Shown here one piece after another: positions 1 through 8,240 of a stretch of DNA of 37,313 nt. Numbering within the stretch: the first letter of the stretch is position 1; each line of letters begins with the position of its first letter. A program made the translations under genes and the position numbers. Location: contig MEPR01000057.1 of NCBI GenBank assembly GCA_001769835.1, positions 29,226-66,538 of the forward strand, written 5' to 3'. Source of the DNA: Bdellovibrionales bacterium GWB1_55_8. Lineage in GTDB: Bacteria; Bdellovibrionota; UBA1018. The notes under the pieces were generated by a model, which searched no databases, was not told the DNA's origin, and was given only the letters and a program-made list of their open reading frames with translations.

Positions 1-369
1 ATCAGCAGTCGCCGCCGAGGAGCCGCCACTCAAGACCGCCGGATCCACGCCGACCAGTTTGGCTGCCGCTGTGTTGGATGCTTCAGCTATTCGTGCCGCC
101 GAGGCGCCGTTTGCGTTTGCGCCAGTGATGGCCGGAACCCCGCCCAGTTCCGGTCCCGCGCAATCGCCGTCAAATTTGACGCGTACGCCGCTTTCGCAGC
201 AACTTGCCGCGAGTTTGGGCATTCCTGATTCCGGGCAGGAGCCCGGGCTTGATGCGATTTCCGGCATGGAAACGCTCCCGCCGCCGCCGCTCCCGCAGCC
301 CGCGGCCAGAATCAAGGCGCCGCTAACAATCGTCAGTCTTACCAACAACCAAATGGTGGATTTATTCAT
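1..369 (-). CDS. Putative lipoprotein, N-terminal part (runs off left edge)
   Basis: Reverse-strand reading frame open from an ATG at 369 to the window edge (123 codons). The N-terminus has a short basic start, a hydrophobic stretch and a lipobox (LILAAGC, Cys25), followed by a Gly/Ser linker (GSGGGGS), as in exported lipoproteins. Four more cysteines follow, in SCPESG, ASCCES and GDCAGP. A GGGGGAT ribosome site lies just upstream. It starts 15 bases after the stop of the Cys-rich secreted protein, so the two probably share a transcript. I do not recognise the family, and the C-terminus is missing. The cysteines hint that it may be an oxidatively folded partner of its neighbour, but that is inference. 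Confidence 0.75.
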   Translation of the reverse strand, partial: MNKSTIWLLVRLTIVSGALILAAGCGSGGGGSVSMPEIASSPGSCPESGMPKLAASCCESGVRVKFDGDCAGPELGGVPAITGANANGASAARIAEASNTAAAKLVGVDPAVLSGGSSAATAD

Positions 370-384
370 AAGATCCCCCGGTCC

Positions 385-1575
385 TCAAAGAGGACAGCTC
401 CCCGAATTTGGCCAACGTTTCAGTTGGTCCTGTAAGAACGGTACGAGTTCGGTTTCATAACATTTGTTGCCGCAACTTGTGCCGCAGGTTCCGGCGCAGC
501 TCTTCGCGCAGGATTTCGCTTTTCCGACGCGTCCTTTTTTCGCGTATTTCTTGCATTTGCTTCTGCACTTCTTTTGGCATTCGGTATTGCACTGCTGGTT
601 GCATTTCTTGCCCACGGTCCCATCGATCTTGTCCCGGAAATGGTCGAGGTCACCGAAGAATCCGAGAAAGTCGTTGGACGCGCGTGCGAACACTTCGCAA
701 ACCATCAGCTGATTGAACATGCTTTCCAGGGCTGCCCGGGAAGCGCAAAGATGTTGAGCGCTCTGTCTCAGCGGTCCGGCGTCCACGGTGCCATCTTCCT
801 TCTTTGAGGTGTCCCAATCCTTCTTGCAATTCCAGATGTCGGAGATGTTTTTCTGGTCCTTGAAATCGCCGCTGACCGTTTTTTCCGTGAGAGCGCCCGA
901 GATCGTCCCGTAATCCTTGCTCAGTCCGGCTAGGTCCTTTGCAAGCGCCTGGCAGTCACTCGAGGTCTTCAGGATGGAGTTTGAGTCCACCACTTCCTTC
1001 TTCACCTGTTCCTTGTAGCAGGCGATTGATTGAACAAACGCTCCGCCATAGTAGCCAATCTCGCGTGTGCCGTTGGCGCCGCGCAGGTCATAGGTGATCT
1101 TGGACGCAGAGTTGGAGACGTGGATCTGAATTCGGGCACCACAGGAATGGGCGAGGTGGTTACTCGTGATTTCCGGCTTTTCGTCGCTGAAGGCATTTGC
1201 ACTCACCGAGCAGACCGGTTTCACGAAGCTGTAGGTTCCGGAGGCTCCAGTGCAGGAGCCCTGTTCGTTGGCATTGGTGGTGGTGCTGCATCCTTCGGAT
1301 GAATCCGATGGATCAATGCTCCTGCCTTCGTAAAGACCTTTGACCTGTTCTTTGACGCGCTCGTCTAGCCTTGTGTTGAACTCCGGGATTACTTCGGTGC
1401 ATTTCCGGAAAGGATCGATCTTCGAGTCACTCGAAGAACAAGGGGCTTTGATCACCTCTGAGCCCGACGCGGCTGCCGCATGGGCTGCCGAGTACGGATA
1501 CGATGAGGTCAAACCCGCAAAAATAATAACCGCGACTGAGGCGAACCCACGGTCCGCCGCTGAAACACATTTCAT
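385..1575 (-). CDS. Secreted Cys-rich protein with two C-terminal CxxxC ladders
   Basis: 396 residues. The N-terminus is a signal peptide with likely cleavage after the AHA near residue 33, so the product should be periplasmic or secreted. The middle has scattered cysteines and no family I recognise. The C-terminus is striking: Cys 325, 329, 333, 337 and 341 form one ladder spaced exactly every fourth residue, a basic 14-residue linker follows (342-355), and Cys 356, 360, 364, 368 and 372 form a second identical ladder. This geometry suits two antiparallel helices laced by disulfides (as in alpha-hairpinins, which have only one CxxxC per helix) or a metal-binding helical pair. The ATG at 1575 has an AAGGGGG ribosome site and lies about 38 bases below a predicted transcription start. 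First gene of a two-gene unit with the lipoprotein at 1-369. Confidence 0.8.
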   Translation of the reverse strand: MKCVSAADRGFASVAVIIFAGLTSSYPYSAAHAAAASGSEVIKAPCSSSDSKIDPFRKCTEVIPEFNTRLDERVKEQVKGLYEGRSIDPSDSSEGCSTTTNANEQGSCTGASGTYSFVKPVCSVSANAFSDEKPEITSNHLAHSCGARIQIHVSNSASKITYDLRGANGTREIGYYGGAFVQSIACYKEQVKKEVVDSNSILKTSSDCQALAKDLAGLSKDYGTISGALTEKTVSGDFKDQKNISDIWNCKKDWDTSKKEDGTVDAGPLRQSAQHLCASRAALESMFNQLMVCEVFARASNDFLGFFGDLDHFRDKIDGTVGKKCNQQCNTECQKKCRSKCKKYAKKGRVGKAKSCAKSCAGTCGTSCGNKCYETELVPFLQDQLKRWPNSGSCPL

Positions 1576-1619
1576 ACCGCCCCCTTATTTCCCCGTGCAG
1601 ATGGATGTGCGATACTTCT

Positions 1620-1648
1620 ATTGTAAAAGTCCCCGGAGTGCCTGACAA
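1620..1648 (-). promoter_or_regulatory. Sigma70-type promoter for the Cys-rich protein operon
   Basis: On the reverse strand TTGTCA (1648-1643) and TACAAT (1625-1620) are separated by exactly 17 bases, each one or two bases off consensus. The predicted start near 1612 gives a leader of roughly 38 bases to the ATG at 1575. The same DNA read forward has TTGTAA (1621-1626) and GACAAT (1644-1649), also 17 apart, so it may also fire weakly towards the gene at 1694. Confidence 0.55.
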
Positions 1649-1693
1649 TAACTATCCTATATTGATTCTCAGGGCTGAAGAGGTAGGTCTGAA

Positions 1694-2314
1694 ATGACAC
1701 AGTTGACTCGGATCTTCGCTGTATTCGTGGCTGGATTGCTGATGTTCTCTGTACCGGCGTTCTGCGCAAGTGCGATCGAAAACGCAAGAGACGCCCTCTC
1801 GCGCGCTCAAAACGACTTTTATCAGAAGCTTCGCAAATCCAGGGAAAGCGGACCCGAGAGCGTCAAAGCCACTCGGGAGGCGACGGTTGCGCCGGCCGCT
1901 CATGATCTCGGAAAAAGCGTGCACCAGCAGCATGAGGCCGTGGTCAAAAAGAATCTCAGGATAAATCAGAATTCAAAATTGCCGGAAGTGCCGGATACCC
2001 GTGAATATGACGAAGACGCTCCCGATGCGGAGCAGGACTCCGGCTCGTCTGGCGACCGGAAGGTCGTGAGCGCGATTCTTGAAGAAGGCAGTGACGATGC
2101 GGTCGGAAAAACCGATGATCGAAAAACGGCCGAGAAAAAGGACGGCAAGCCGCCGAAGGCCGCGCGGTCCGACGCTCCGGTGGTCGGTGCGCAGCGCAGG
2201 CCCGCTCGTCCTCCGCTGCGAACCACGGAAACCTCTGGTGGTGAAGACACTGATAAAAACGCTCTGAAGGAAGCGCCCAAAGCGGGCGAGGGCGTCAATG
2301 TGATCGAGTTCTAA
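1694..2314 (+). CDS. Secreted low-complexity protein
   Basis: 206 residues. A clear signal peptide occupies residues 1-25 (hydrophobic core followed by AFCASA). The mature part is hydrophilic and rich in Lys, Asp, Glu, Pro and Arg, with no predicted globular core after about residue 90; the first 60 mature residues could form a helix. AGAGGTAGG upstream of the ATG is a plausible ribosome site. The stop codon is two bases from the next gene, so the thioredoxin-fold protein is probably translated from the same message. I do not recognise a family. Likely periplasmic and partly disordered. Confidence 0.7.
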   Translation: MTQLTRIFAVFVAGLLMFSVPAFCASAIENARDALSRAQNDFYQKLRKSRESGPESVKATREATVAPAAHDLGKSVHQQHEAVVKKNLRINQNSKLPEVPDTREYDEDAPDAEQDSGSSGDRKVVSAILEEGSDDAVGKTDDRKTAEKKDGKPPKAARSDAPVVGAQRRPARPPLRTTETSGGEDTDKNALKEAPKAGEGVNVIEF

Positions 2315-2316
2315 CT

Positions 2317-2874
2317 ATGGCTCTGATGTATTCGGAACCCGCTGCACTGGGCTCTCCCGCCCCGGATTTCACGCTTCCGGGAGTGGATGGAAAGACGTAC
2401 AGGCTCCTCGATTTTAAAGACTCCAAGGCACTCCTGGTTATTTTCATGTGTAACCATTGTCCTTACGTGAAAGCCGTTCAGGGAAGGATCAATGCCCTCG
2501 CCAGACAGTATGGCTCGAAGGGGATCTCAGTCGTGGGCATCAATCCCAATGACTCTGTGAGGTATCCTGATGACAGCTTTGAAGCGATGAAGCAGACGGC
2601 CAGTGAGAACGGTTATGTGTTTCCTTATCTTCGCGATGAGGATCAGTCTGTCGCCCGGGCTTACGGTGCCATCTGTACTCCGGAGTTTTATCTTTATCAG
2701 CCCAAAGGTAATCAATTTATCCTGCGCTATCGCGGACGGCTCGATGACAACTGGAAGGATGAAAAGGCGGTAACCCGGCGGGATCTGGTGCAGGCTATCG
2801 AGAACGTGATTGCGGGCCGCGAACCCGCGGTGGATCAGCCTGCATCCATGGGTTGCAGTATCAAGTGGAAGTGA
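2317..2874 (+). CDS. Thioredoxin-fold (AhpC/TSA-like) redox protein
   Basis: 185 residues. The N-terminal half matches the peroxiredoxin/thioredoxin-like fold: APDFTLPGVDGK at residues 15-26, then a strand leading to MCNHCPYVK near residue 44-52, a CxxC at the first helix as in redoxins. FVVGINPN-like and CTPEFYLY segments follow, the latter holding the cis-proline position (TPE). The C-terminus ends in a conserved-looking MGCSIKWK. This is the family often annotated 'thioredoxin family protein' beside AhpC/TSA. No signal peptide, so cytoplasmic. Role: thiol-disulfide exchange or peroxide reduction, substrate unknown. It begins two bases after the preceding stop without a strong ribosome site, suggesting translational coupling; Met5 is an alternative start. 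Its last 14 bases overlap the converging HD gene. Confidence 0.85.
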   Translation: MALMYSEPAALGSPAPDFTLPGVDGKTYRLLDFKDSKALLVIFMCNHCPYVKAVQGRINALARQYGSKGISVVGINPNDSVRYPDDSFEAMKQTASENGYVFPYLRDEDQSVARAYGAICTPEFYLYQPKGNQFILRYRGRLDDNWKDEKAVTRRDLVQAIENVIAGREPAVDQPASMGCSIKWK

Positions 2875-4249
2875 GTGAGGAGGTTTCCTCTTCGTCGTAC
2901 CTGAATGGCGTATCCCGGCCGCTATGGCGACAAAGGGGATAGTTCTCAGGTGAGACATAGAGTCTCGTGATGGAGCGCACTTCGCTGTATTTCTGAAAGA
3001 GATCCGTGCAGCGCTCGATCGGAATGAAACTTGGCGCGCTGTAGTGGTTGTCGTACCGCACGAAGATCGGATCGCCGGGGCGACGGAAATATTTTGAGAT
3101 TTCGCCGGTGGACGTGGCCAGAAGATAATCGATGTCGCGTTTGTCCAGGTCCTTTTGAATCCGTGCAAGCAGACGCTCCTGCTCCTGCAGCGCGGATTTT
3201 CCGACGGGTATCCCGCTGTGAAGCTCAAGAAGCATTCGGTAGGGCCGCTTGTCGATGATCCGCCGGGCCCAGGGATTTTTACTCTGGGCGAGGTGGCCGT
3301 AAAGCTGGGTATCGGTGCATTCCACGTATTGTTCGATATCGCTGGGCAAGGAATAGTCGCAATCGGGCGATTCGAAATACTTGGCCAGCATGGAGTCGAA
3401 GACCACTGTTTTGTAATGGAAGTAGACCATGAGGAACATGTGGTAGCGGGAGATCAGGAAATCCTCGAACGCATACAGGGCCCGGTGCTGAAGAGCCAGA
3501 TAGCATCGATTCCGATGGAAGTGGCTGGTCAGGTTCGCCACCAGCCAGTCGAAATCGAATTGGCCGTAGCTGACGCCGGCATGAAGACTGTCACGTCTGA
3601 GATAATCCATCCGATCCGCATCGATTTCGCTGGAGATCAGCTGCTGGAGAACGGGTCGGAAATCGATCGGCTCGCCATCTATGCGTTCGATGAAGAAGTC
3701 GTCTTTCAGTTCCACTCCGGAATCAATCAAGGCGGCGACATGCAGGGGAGTGAATCCCTGGTTTGCGCCGGAACGTTCCAGGATGGGAGTCAGGCCCGAG
3801 TCGAGCAGGATTTTCAGGGTATAATCTTCATGCGTTGCCTGGCGCGCTTTCGAGGGGCGCAAGCCCGGCATCTGTAGTTGTCGGACATCGGGCATCGCAA
3901 ATTCGGTGGTATGGGAAAGGGGGCCGTGGCCAACATCGTGAAGCAGGGCCGCAAGCCGGAGCACTGAGCGAAATCTCAGTACGGCTGCCGGAAAGCGATC
4001 AGCTCCAGGTGGCTTCGGGGCGTTCGCGCGGCGGGAGGGCGTGCCGAAAATTGTATCAAAGGCCAGGCTCGCGGTACCCATCGCGCCCAGGCTGTGAATG
4101 TAGCGGTTATGAGTTGCGCTAGGAAAGGAGTATTCGGCGAAGCCAAGCTGCTTGATCTGGCGAAGTCTTTGGAAATATCGGGAATCGATGATGGGCAGTT
4201 CAATCTGCTCGATTGGAATTGAACCATGTACGACGTCACGGATTTCCAT
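2861..4249 (-). CDS. HD-domain phosphohydrolase (COG1078 / dGTPase-like)
   Basis: 462 residues from the ATG at 4249. The start MEIRDVVHGSIPI is typical for COG1078 HD proteins. The metal-binding motif is visible: His52 in YIHSLG, His104-Asp105 in LLHDVGHGPLSH, and the distal Asp in EIDADRMDYLRRD followed by SLHAGVSYG. Such proteins hydrolyse nucleoside triphosphates or related phosphate esters (SAMHD1- and YwfO-like relatives); the true substrate is unknown. Cytoplasmic. An in-frame TTG at 4285 would extend it by 12 residues, but that codon lies in the T-tract of the upstream terminator, so I prefer 4249, although its ribosome site is weak. The last 14 bases overlap the converging thioredoxin-fold gene. 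Confidence 0.85.
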   Translation of the reverse strand: MEIRDVVHGSIPIEQIELPIIDSRYFQRLRQIKQLGFAEYSFPSATHNRYIHSLGAMGTASLAFDTIFGTPSRRANAPKPPGADRFPAAVLRFRSVLRLAALLHDVGHGPLSHTTEFAMPDVRQLQMPGLRPSKARQATHEDYTLKILLDSGLTPILERSGANQGFTPLHVAALIDSGVELKDDFFIERIDGEPIDFRPVLQQLISSEIDADRMDYLRRDSLHAGVSYGQFDFDWLVANLTSHFHRNRCYLALQHRALYAFEDFLISRYHMFLMVYFHYKTVVFDSMLAKYFESPDCDYSLPSDIEQYVECTDTQLYGHLAQSKNPWARRIIDKRPYRMLLELHSGIPVGKSALQEQERLLARIQKDLDKRDIDYLLATSTGEISKYFRRPGDPIFVRYDNHYSAPSFIPIERCTDLFQKYSEVRSITRLYVSPENYPLCRHSGRDTPFRYDEEETSSLTST

Positions 4250-4276
4250 AGAATCGGTACCAAAAAAAAACAGGCT

Positions 4277-4335
4277 AAAAATCAAAAAGGAGATGCGAAA
4301 AAAGGTGCAGCAAAGAACCTCTTTTCACATCTCCT
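4277..4335 (-). terminator. Intrinsic terminator of the histone-like gene
   Basis: In reverse-strand RNA, bases 4335-4317 pair with 4306-4288 over 19 positions around a 10-base loop, followed by U-runs (4287-4284 and 4281-4277). Seventeen pairs are Watson-Crick, and the two exceptions become G-U wobbles only in the reverse-strand transcript (they would be A-C on the forward strand). The structure therefore serves minus-strand transcription. It ends the histone-like message before the HD gene. Confidence 0.8.
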
Positions 4336-4351
4336 GAATTCATGCGAAGTG

Positions 4352-4371
4352 TCGGTCGGAAGCCCGACCGA
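4352..4371 (-). other. Perfect hairpin in the 3' untranslated region
   Basis: TCGGTCGG (4352-4359) and CCGACCGA (4364-4371) form a perfect 8-pair stem with a 4-base loop, only five bases beyond the histone-like stop codon and before the terminator. It is flanked by a direct repeat GAATTCAT (4336-4343 and 4370-4377). There is no U-run, so it is probably an RNA stabiliser or pause site. Confidence 0.5.
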
Positions 4372-4376
4372 ATTCA

Positions 4377-4835
4377 TCACTCCTCGGATTCGTCGTCGAA
4401 TTCGTCAGTGAAGTCTTTTGCGGCGGCGGCTTCTTCGTCTTCGTCTTCAAATTCTTCTTTCTGGTCTTCCAGATATTCCACGCCTTCTTCCTGCTGCTCC
4501 TGCTCTTCGGGATACTGCGAGAAGGCATTACCACCAGCGAGGCCAGCCCCAGCGGCGGGAAGGAGCGATTTCAGAGTTTCTTTCTTTTCAGCAGGGGCCT
4601 TTTTGGCGGCAGCTTTTTTAGGCGCGGCTTTTTTCGCCGGCGCTTTCTTGGCCGCTGCTTTTTTCACGGCTTTTTTTGGCGCAGCTTTTTTAGCGGCCTT
4701 TTTCGGGGCTTTCGCCGCTGCTTTCTTGGGAGCTGCTTTTTTCGCTGCTTTCTTAGCGGCCTTTTTCGGGGCTGCTTTTTTCGCGGCTTTTTTCGCCGGC
4801 TTCTTTGTTGCTTTCGCTGCTTTTTTCTTCGCCAT
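4377..4835 (-). CDS. Histone H1-like protein with Lys/Ala-rich arm and acidic tail
   Basis: 152 residues from the ATG at 4835, chosen because GGAGATTCTC is an ideal ribosome site; the frame stays open further upstream but without a start signal. Residues 1-90 are repeats of AKKA, APKK and AAKK, like the C-terminal arm of histone H1 and the bacterial H1-like (Hc1, AlgP) proteins that bind DNA by charge. After a short Gly/Ala hinge (AAGAGLAGGN) the last 45 residues are strongly acidic (EDEDEEAAAA, DEFDDESEE). The bipolar charge layout recalls HMG-type or chaperone proteins whose acidic tail tempers DNA binding. Expected location is the nucleoid. It is a monocistronic unit: own terminator below and a leader with three palindromes above. 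Repetitive DNA here is likely to vary between strains. Confidence 0.85.
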   Translation of the reverse strand: MAKKKAAKATKKPAKKAAKKAAPKKAAKKAAKKAAPKKAAAKAPKKAAKKAAPKKAVKKAAAKKAPAKKAAPKKAAAKKAPAEKKETLKSLLPAAGAGLAGGNAFSQYPEEQEQQEEGVEYLEDQKEEFEDEDEEAAAAKDFTDEFDDESEE

Positions 4836-4861
4836 GAGAATCTCCGTTGGTCTTCGAATGT

Positions 4862-4895
4862 TTCCGGGAATGTTCCGGGAAAAAATTTCCGGGAA
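4862..4895. promoter_or_regulatory. Three TTCCGGGAA palindromes upstream of the histone-like gene
   Basis: The 9-base palindrome TTCCGGGAA occurs at 4862-4870, 4873-4881 and 4887-4895, spaced 11 and 14 bases apart, beginning 27 bases above the start codon. A degenerate fourth copy (ACTTCCTGTGAAAGT) follows. The near-helical spacing suggests operator sites for a dimeric regulator. Alternatively, the copies could fold into competing leader hairpins that reach towards the ribosome site. Confidence 0.55.
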
Positions 4896-5001
4896 ACTTC
4901 CTGTGAAAGTTACTGTTTTAATTGAGCGGATCACTTCGCATCTATGTGAGAAAAATAAGCCACAGCGAGCGAGGCTTTGCAATAGGGAAATCGGGTATTC
5001 A

Positions 5002-7035
5002 TCAGTGATTCAGAAGTGGTAGGTCCTGCTCGCCTTCGCCGCCCGCGTTCACCTCATTGGTCCAGGTTTCTAATCCGTTGGTGGTGGTGTTCTTCGTGGT
5101 CAGGGTCTCAAAAGAAACGAATTTGACGCTATAGCCCACCCGCCCCTGGCGCATGTCATCGCTTGCCTGATTGGCATCCCAGGAGGTCATGATGTTGCGC
5201 GCATTTGTTTCGACCATCCCGCCGCTTGCGGGGATCTTGGCGGGAGCGCCCCCTGCGGCGAGCGCCGGGCCCTGGAAGGTAAGCGGGTCCCGGATGTGTA
5301 CGATCTTGTATCCCTCTCCGCCTTCTCCTTTTCCTTTCATCAGGTTGGAGATGTACTCGGTCATCCCGTCCCGGATGCCGTTGCGGAGCTGCAGGAGGGC
5401 TGTACCGCTGGCCGACCCAGTTGTGATCGCGGAACCGGCAGGCGCATTGGGGTAGAGTTCGTCCAGGGCTTGGCGCATTTCATCTGAGACATTGGTCCCC
5501 ACTCCTGGCGGAAACACAGGAGCCCAGATCGAGGCCTTTCCCTGGATGTCATAGTTTCGGACCATGTTATGAGCGGGTGTGTCCACGAGGATGTTATAGT
5601 GACGAAGTTCCCAGGGGTTCGGAGCCATGGCAACCTGATAGGCTCTTTGGAAGTTACTCTGATTCACCACGCCCGTCGAGCCGAGCGCCTGAAACATCGC
5701 TCCGCCCACTTTCATCGAATCCCAGCCCTTGCCAGTGGAAGCGTTATCACTCTCAAAAACCGGAAGGTTAGGAATTTTGCCGGCAAGAGTAACGTGAACA
5801 GTGGGGTCAATGGCCAGCGTTGGATATGCGTCTCGCATCAACTGGTTTGGATCGAGCATCGGTCCGATACGGCTTCCGAAGGGTTGGGCGGCTGAATACG
5901 CCTTAAGCTCCATTTCCCCGAAAGGGGAGAACAGGACTTTGGCTTTGGCCTTGAGCCGGATGGCGTAATACGTGAGGACGGTCGGATCCTTGTAAACTCC
6001 GATGCTCACACCCGAGCGTGGAAGGGTGATCGGAGTGGGCTTGGGTTTGCAGCCAGTCCCCGCCCCGGTCGAAAGATCCATGGAAAAAGCGTCGAAGCTG
6101 ACTTTGTTGTCTTTCAGCTTCAGGAGATTCGCGCCGAATTCGCCCTCTGGCAAAAGCTCGTCCATGTAAATGGAATCCGAGGCAAACGTGTGATTCCCGA
6201 GCGTATTATACGCCGAAAGGAACGCATTGATGGTCCTTTCGTGCTTCATCGGGTCGGCGCCACTGCTCAGGGCATCGGCCTTCCCTTTATCCAGGGCATT
6301 TACGGGAGCAGCGTTCACATAGGATTGAAGCGTCCGAATCCGAAGTCGAAGAATCAGTTCCCGTGGTAAAAAGCCGAGCCCGTGAGCCAGCCCGCGAACC
6401 ACGCTCAAGATGTTCGCGTGCTCAGAGGCAAGCGAGGCTGCCAGCTTCTCATAAGTCGGATCCACGTTATAAAGCCAGAATAGAAGAACGAGGTAATTCG
6501 TCTTTCCAATTTTTTCGCAGTTCTGGTTCTTGATCTGCTCAAAGGTGGCCATCGCGCCCTGGAGCGCCTGATTGATCGAATCGAGCGGTGTCGATGCGGG
6601 CGTCGCGATGGAGGGAACCCCATCGAAAAGATGGCAGAAGTTGTCTCCCTGGTTGAAAATCATGCAGACGATCGGAACTCCATAAGACCCTGAGGTAGAA
6701 GACGGTTTCCAGGGCATCGGGCCATCCTGGGGCCCATGAGGAAACGAGGATTGAGCCATGTTTCCCAGAACGTAGTACCGAAAGAGGAACTTCTTGTATT
6801 CCCTGCGCATTTCGTAGTTGAGATAAGAAATATTATTGAGAAGGCGGGCCTGGGTGGCGGCTCCCGAGTAGGCCGCGAGATCGGCTGCGTTTTGAAGGTT
6901 GATCTTGGCGTTCACCAGCATCCCGGTATTCACGACAAATGCGAAAAACAAAAGGAAGGTCATCAGCATCATGCCGACCATCAGCGAGACTTGGCCGCGA
7001 TCCCCGCGATCGCGTTCCGTCCTTAAACAACTCAT
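5002..7035 (-). CDS. TadG-like pilus-assembly / secreted pseudopilin-like protein
   Basis: 678 residues from the ATG at 7035. The N-terminus carries the TadE/TadG signature: a basic DRGDRGQVSL segment, one long transmembrane helix (about residues 20-42, MMLMTFLLFFAFVVNTG), then LQNAADLAAYSG, the conserved aspartate/alanine helix that follows the membrane segment. The remaining 620 residues are extracytoplasmic and of unknown fold. TadG-like proteins belong to Flp/tight-adherence systems, but no other tad gene is in this window, so it may act alone or with distant genes. AGGGG lies about ten bases before the ATG; a longer frame starts at 7125 but lacks the typical short N-terminus. Transcription is from the 7036-7348 intergenic region. 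Confidence 0.75.
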   Translation of the reverse strand: MSCLRTERDRGDRGQVSLMVGMMLMTFLLFFAFVVNTGMLVNAKINLQNAADLAAYSGAATQARLLNNISYLNYEMRREYKKFLFRYYVLGNMAQSSFPHGPQDGPMPWKPSSTSGSYGVPIVCMIFNQGDNFCHLFDGVPSIATPASTPLDSINQALQGAMATFEQIKNQNCEKIGKTNYLVLLFWLYNVDPTYEKLAASLASEHANILSVVRGLAHGLGFLPRELILRLRIRTLQSYVNAAPVNALDKGKADALSSGADPMKHERTINAFLSAYNTLGNHTFASDSIYMDELLPEGEFGANLLKLKDNKVSFDAFSMDLSTGAGTGCKPKPTPITLPRSGVSIGVYKDPTVLTYYAIRLKAKAKVLFSPFGEMELKAYSAAQPFGSRIGPMLDPNQLMRDAYPTLAIDPTVHVTLAGKIPNLPVFESDNASTGKGWDSMKVGGAMFQALGSTGVVNQSNFQRAYQVAMAPNPWELRHYNILVDTPAHNMVRNYDIQGKASIWAPVFPPGVGTNVSDEMRQALDELYPNAPAGSAITTGSASGTALLQLRNGIRDGMTEYISNLMKGKGEGGEGYKIVHIRDPLTFQGPALAAGGAPAKIPASGGMVETNARNIMTSWDANQASDDMRQGRVGYSVKFVSFETLTTKNTTTNGLETWTNEVNAGGEGEQDLPLLNH

Positions 7036-7348
7036 CCTTAAGTGACCCCTTAGTGGAACTATTGTCGCAAAGCCGGTTTTGTCTGTCCACCTGTCCAATG
7101 CTTGGACAGGTTCCTGAGTTCTCAAGAGAATCTCGTTTCCTGCTGAATCCTTTTTTGTACCGCTTTTTACCCCTTAGACTCAGGGGCTTACACTCTCTCC
7201 CGTTCATTTCAGTGGCGTGGGCTTCTCCCGGCACGGGCATTGCTCAAGGGGCGGGTGCTGCCGCTGACGGACACTGGCAGGCAGCAACGTTGAGATGATG
7301 TGGGTGTCCCGAATCGTCGAATGACGGTTCGATAAGAGGAGCAGTGTT
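7036..7348. other. Divergent intergenic region with palindromic operator-like site
   Basis: This 313-base interval separates the divergent TadG-like gene and the small secreted protein. It holds a perfect inverted repeat CCTGTCCA (7090-7097) / TGGACAGG (7103-7110) with a 5-base centre, preceded by another CTGTCCA half-site at 7083-7089. A second, shorter inverted repeat (CCCCT...AGGGG) lies near 7170-7187. I see no convincing gene here and no clean promoter match. Both promoters must lie in this interval. Confidence 0.5.
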
Positions 7349-7789
7349 ATGGGTAACCGTATTTTGGGTGGAATTCCGCGCCCGCAAAAAATTTCCCTTC
7401 TGACCGTGGCGCTCGCCACGACATTACTGGCTTCGAGCAGTGCTTCTGCTGCGAATCCCACTTGCCCCACCTGCTTCGTCGCAACTTCCGCTGCCGCGCC
7501 GGTTGCTTCGAGCGCGAACTCCCTCGGGATCAACGTCGCCGCCGTCCTCAAGTCCAGCGGCTGGGGCTCGCAACCCACATCCCCCCTGCAGTTTACTTCT
7601 CCAGAAGCGGGTCCGGTCGCGAACTGGAATGGAACGGGTGAGCTTCCGGGCGCCTTTCAGCGGCCATGGGAACTGGCTCCGAACACGAATTTTGACCCAA
7701 GCTTCCGATCATCGTTTTGGACGCCGGAGACCGGCCCGATTGAAACACCTTGGGCTCCCTGGAACTGGTCTCGTCAAACTTGGATTTAG
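7349..7789 (+). CDS. Small secreted protein, Trp/Pro-rich
   Basis: 146 residues. A signal peptide is clear (basic GNRILGGIPRPQK, hydrophobic core, likely cleavage after ASA near residue 34). The mature protein begins NPTCPTCF, a CxxC at its N-terminus, and is rich in Pro, Ser and Trp, with several Trp near the end (FWTPETG, PWAPWNW). AAGAGGAG upstream of the ATG is a good ribosome site. No recognised family. It is followed by a terminator and stands alone, so it is probably an abundant envelope or extracellular small protein. Confidence 0.7.
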   Translation: MGNRILGGIPRPQKISLLTVALATTLLASSSASAANPTCPTCFVATSAAAPVASSANSLGINVAAVLKSSGWGSQPTSPLQFTSPEAGPVANWNGTGELPGAFQRPWELAPNTNFDPSFRSSFWTPETGPIETPWAPWNWSRQTWI

Positions 7790-7862
7790 TAGCCTTTTAA
7801 AAGTTTCGGGGCGCTTATGCCCCGACTCATGGTGATGCCCCAAACGGGTCATCGCATCTCTC

Positions 7863-7881
7863 CTCTCTCTCTCTCTCTCTC
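7863..7881 (+). repeat. CT dinucleotide run before terminator
   Basis: About nine CT units lie between a perfect short hairpin (CGGGGC 7807-7812 / GCCCCG 7819-7824) and the terminator at 7883. A related tract, CTCCTCTCTCTC, precedes the second terminator at 8118. In RNA both would be unstructured pyrimidine stretches complementary to purine-rich ribosome sites. Confidence 0.7.
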
Positions 7882-7882
7882 G

Positions 7883-7924
7883 ACTCCCGTTTTTTCCATG
7901 AAGGAAGAAGCGGGAGTTTTTTTT
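7883..7924 (+). terminator. Intrinsic terminator after the small secreted protein
   Basis: ACTCCCG (7883-7889) pairs with CGGGAGT (7911-7917), and a T-run continues to 7924. The loop is long (21 bases) but the stem is perfect. It should end the 7349-7789 transcript. Confidence 0.65.
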
Positions 7925-8147
7925 GAGCTCACCCCTTCGACGCGCGTTTCAAAATGCGATGAAGCAGTTGCGAAATACCTTACATCGAGGGTCAAACATC
8001 ATTCGGGTGGCTCACAGGGCCTCGCCGCGAGCTGGGAACCGCTGTGCGGCGTTGGCATTACAGATGCAATCAAGCAAGAGCAGTCGCAGGATGCGGCTCA
8101 TACTACTCCTCTCTCTCAAAGCCCCTCGGGAAACCGGGGGGCTTTTA
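7925..8147 (+). ncRNA. Possible small RNA or untranslated transcript between two terminators
   Basis: About 220 bases between the terminator at 7883-7924 and the strong terminator at 8118-8146 contain no ORF with a ribosome site and sensible length. The lipA promoter lies downstream of the second terminator, so that terminator serves a different transcript. A partly nested hairpin is possible around CACAG near 8012 and CTGTG near 8043. The 3' end, CTCCTCTCTCTC followed by a GAAA-capped terminator stem, resembles small RNAs with an anti-Shine-Dalgarno pyrimidine seed. I found no good promoter inside the interval, so read-through from the upstream gene with a backup terminator is the main alternative. 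Confidence 0.3.
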
Positions 8148-8150
8148 TTT
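8118..8150 (+). terminator. Strong intrinsic terminator with GAAA tetraloop
   Basis: Bases 8118-8129 pair with 8134-8145 in a 12-pair stem (one G-U) capped by GAAA and followed by TTTATTTT. It works only in the plus direction; on the other strand the stem is followed by GA repeats. It isolates the lipA promoter from upstream transcription. Confidence 0.85.
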
Positions 8151-8188
8151 TGGGACTGCACGAAGCTAAGAAGCGCATCACAAGCTGC

Positions 8189-8217
8189 TTGATAAGGGAG
8201 CGGCAGGTCACTATAAG
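8189..8217 (+). promoter_or_regulatory. Sigma70-type promoter of the lipA operon
   Basis: TTGATA (8189-8194) and TATAAG (8212-8217), each one base from consensus, are separated by exactly 17 bases. Transcription would start near 8224, leaving a leader of about 17 bases that contains the GAGGAGGA ribosome site before the TTG start of lipA. Confidence 0.7.
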
Positions 8218-8240
8218 GAGAGGGTTGAGGAGGACTTCCG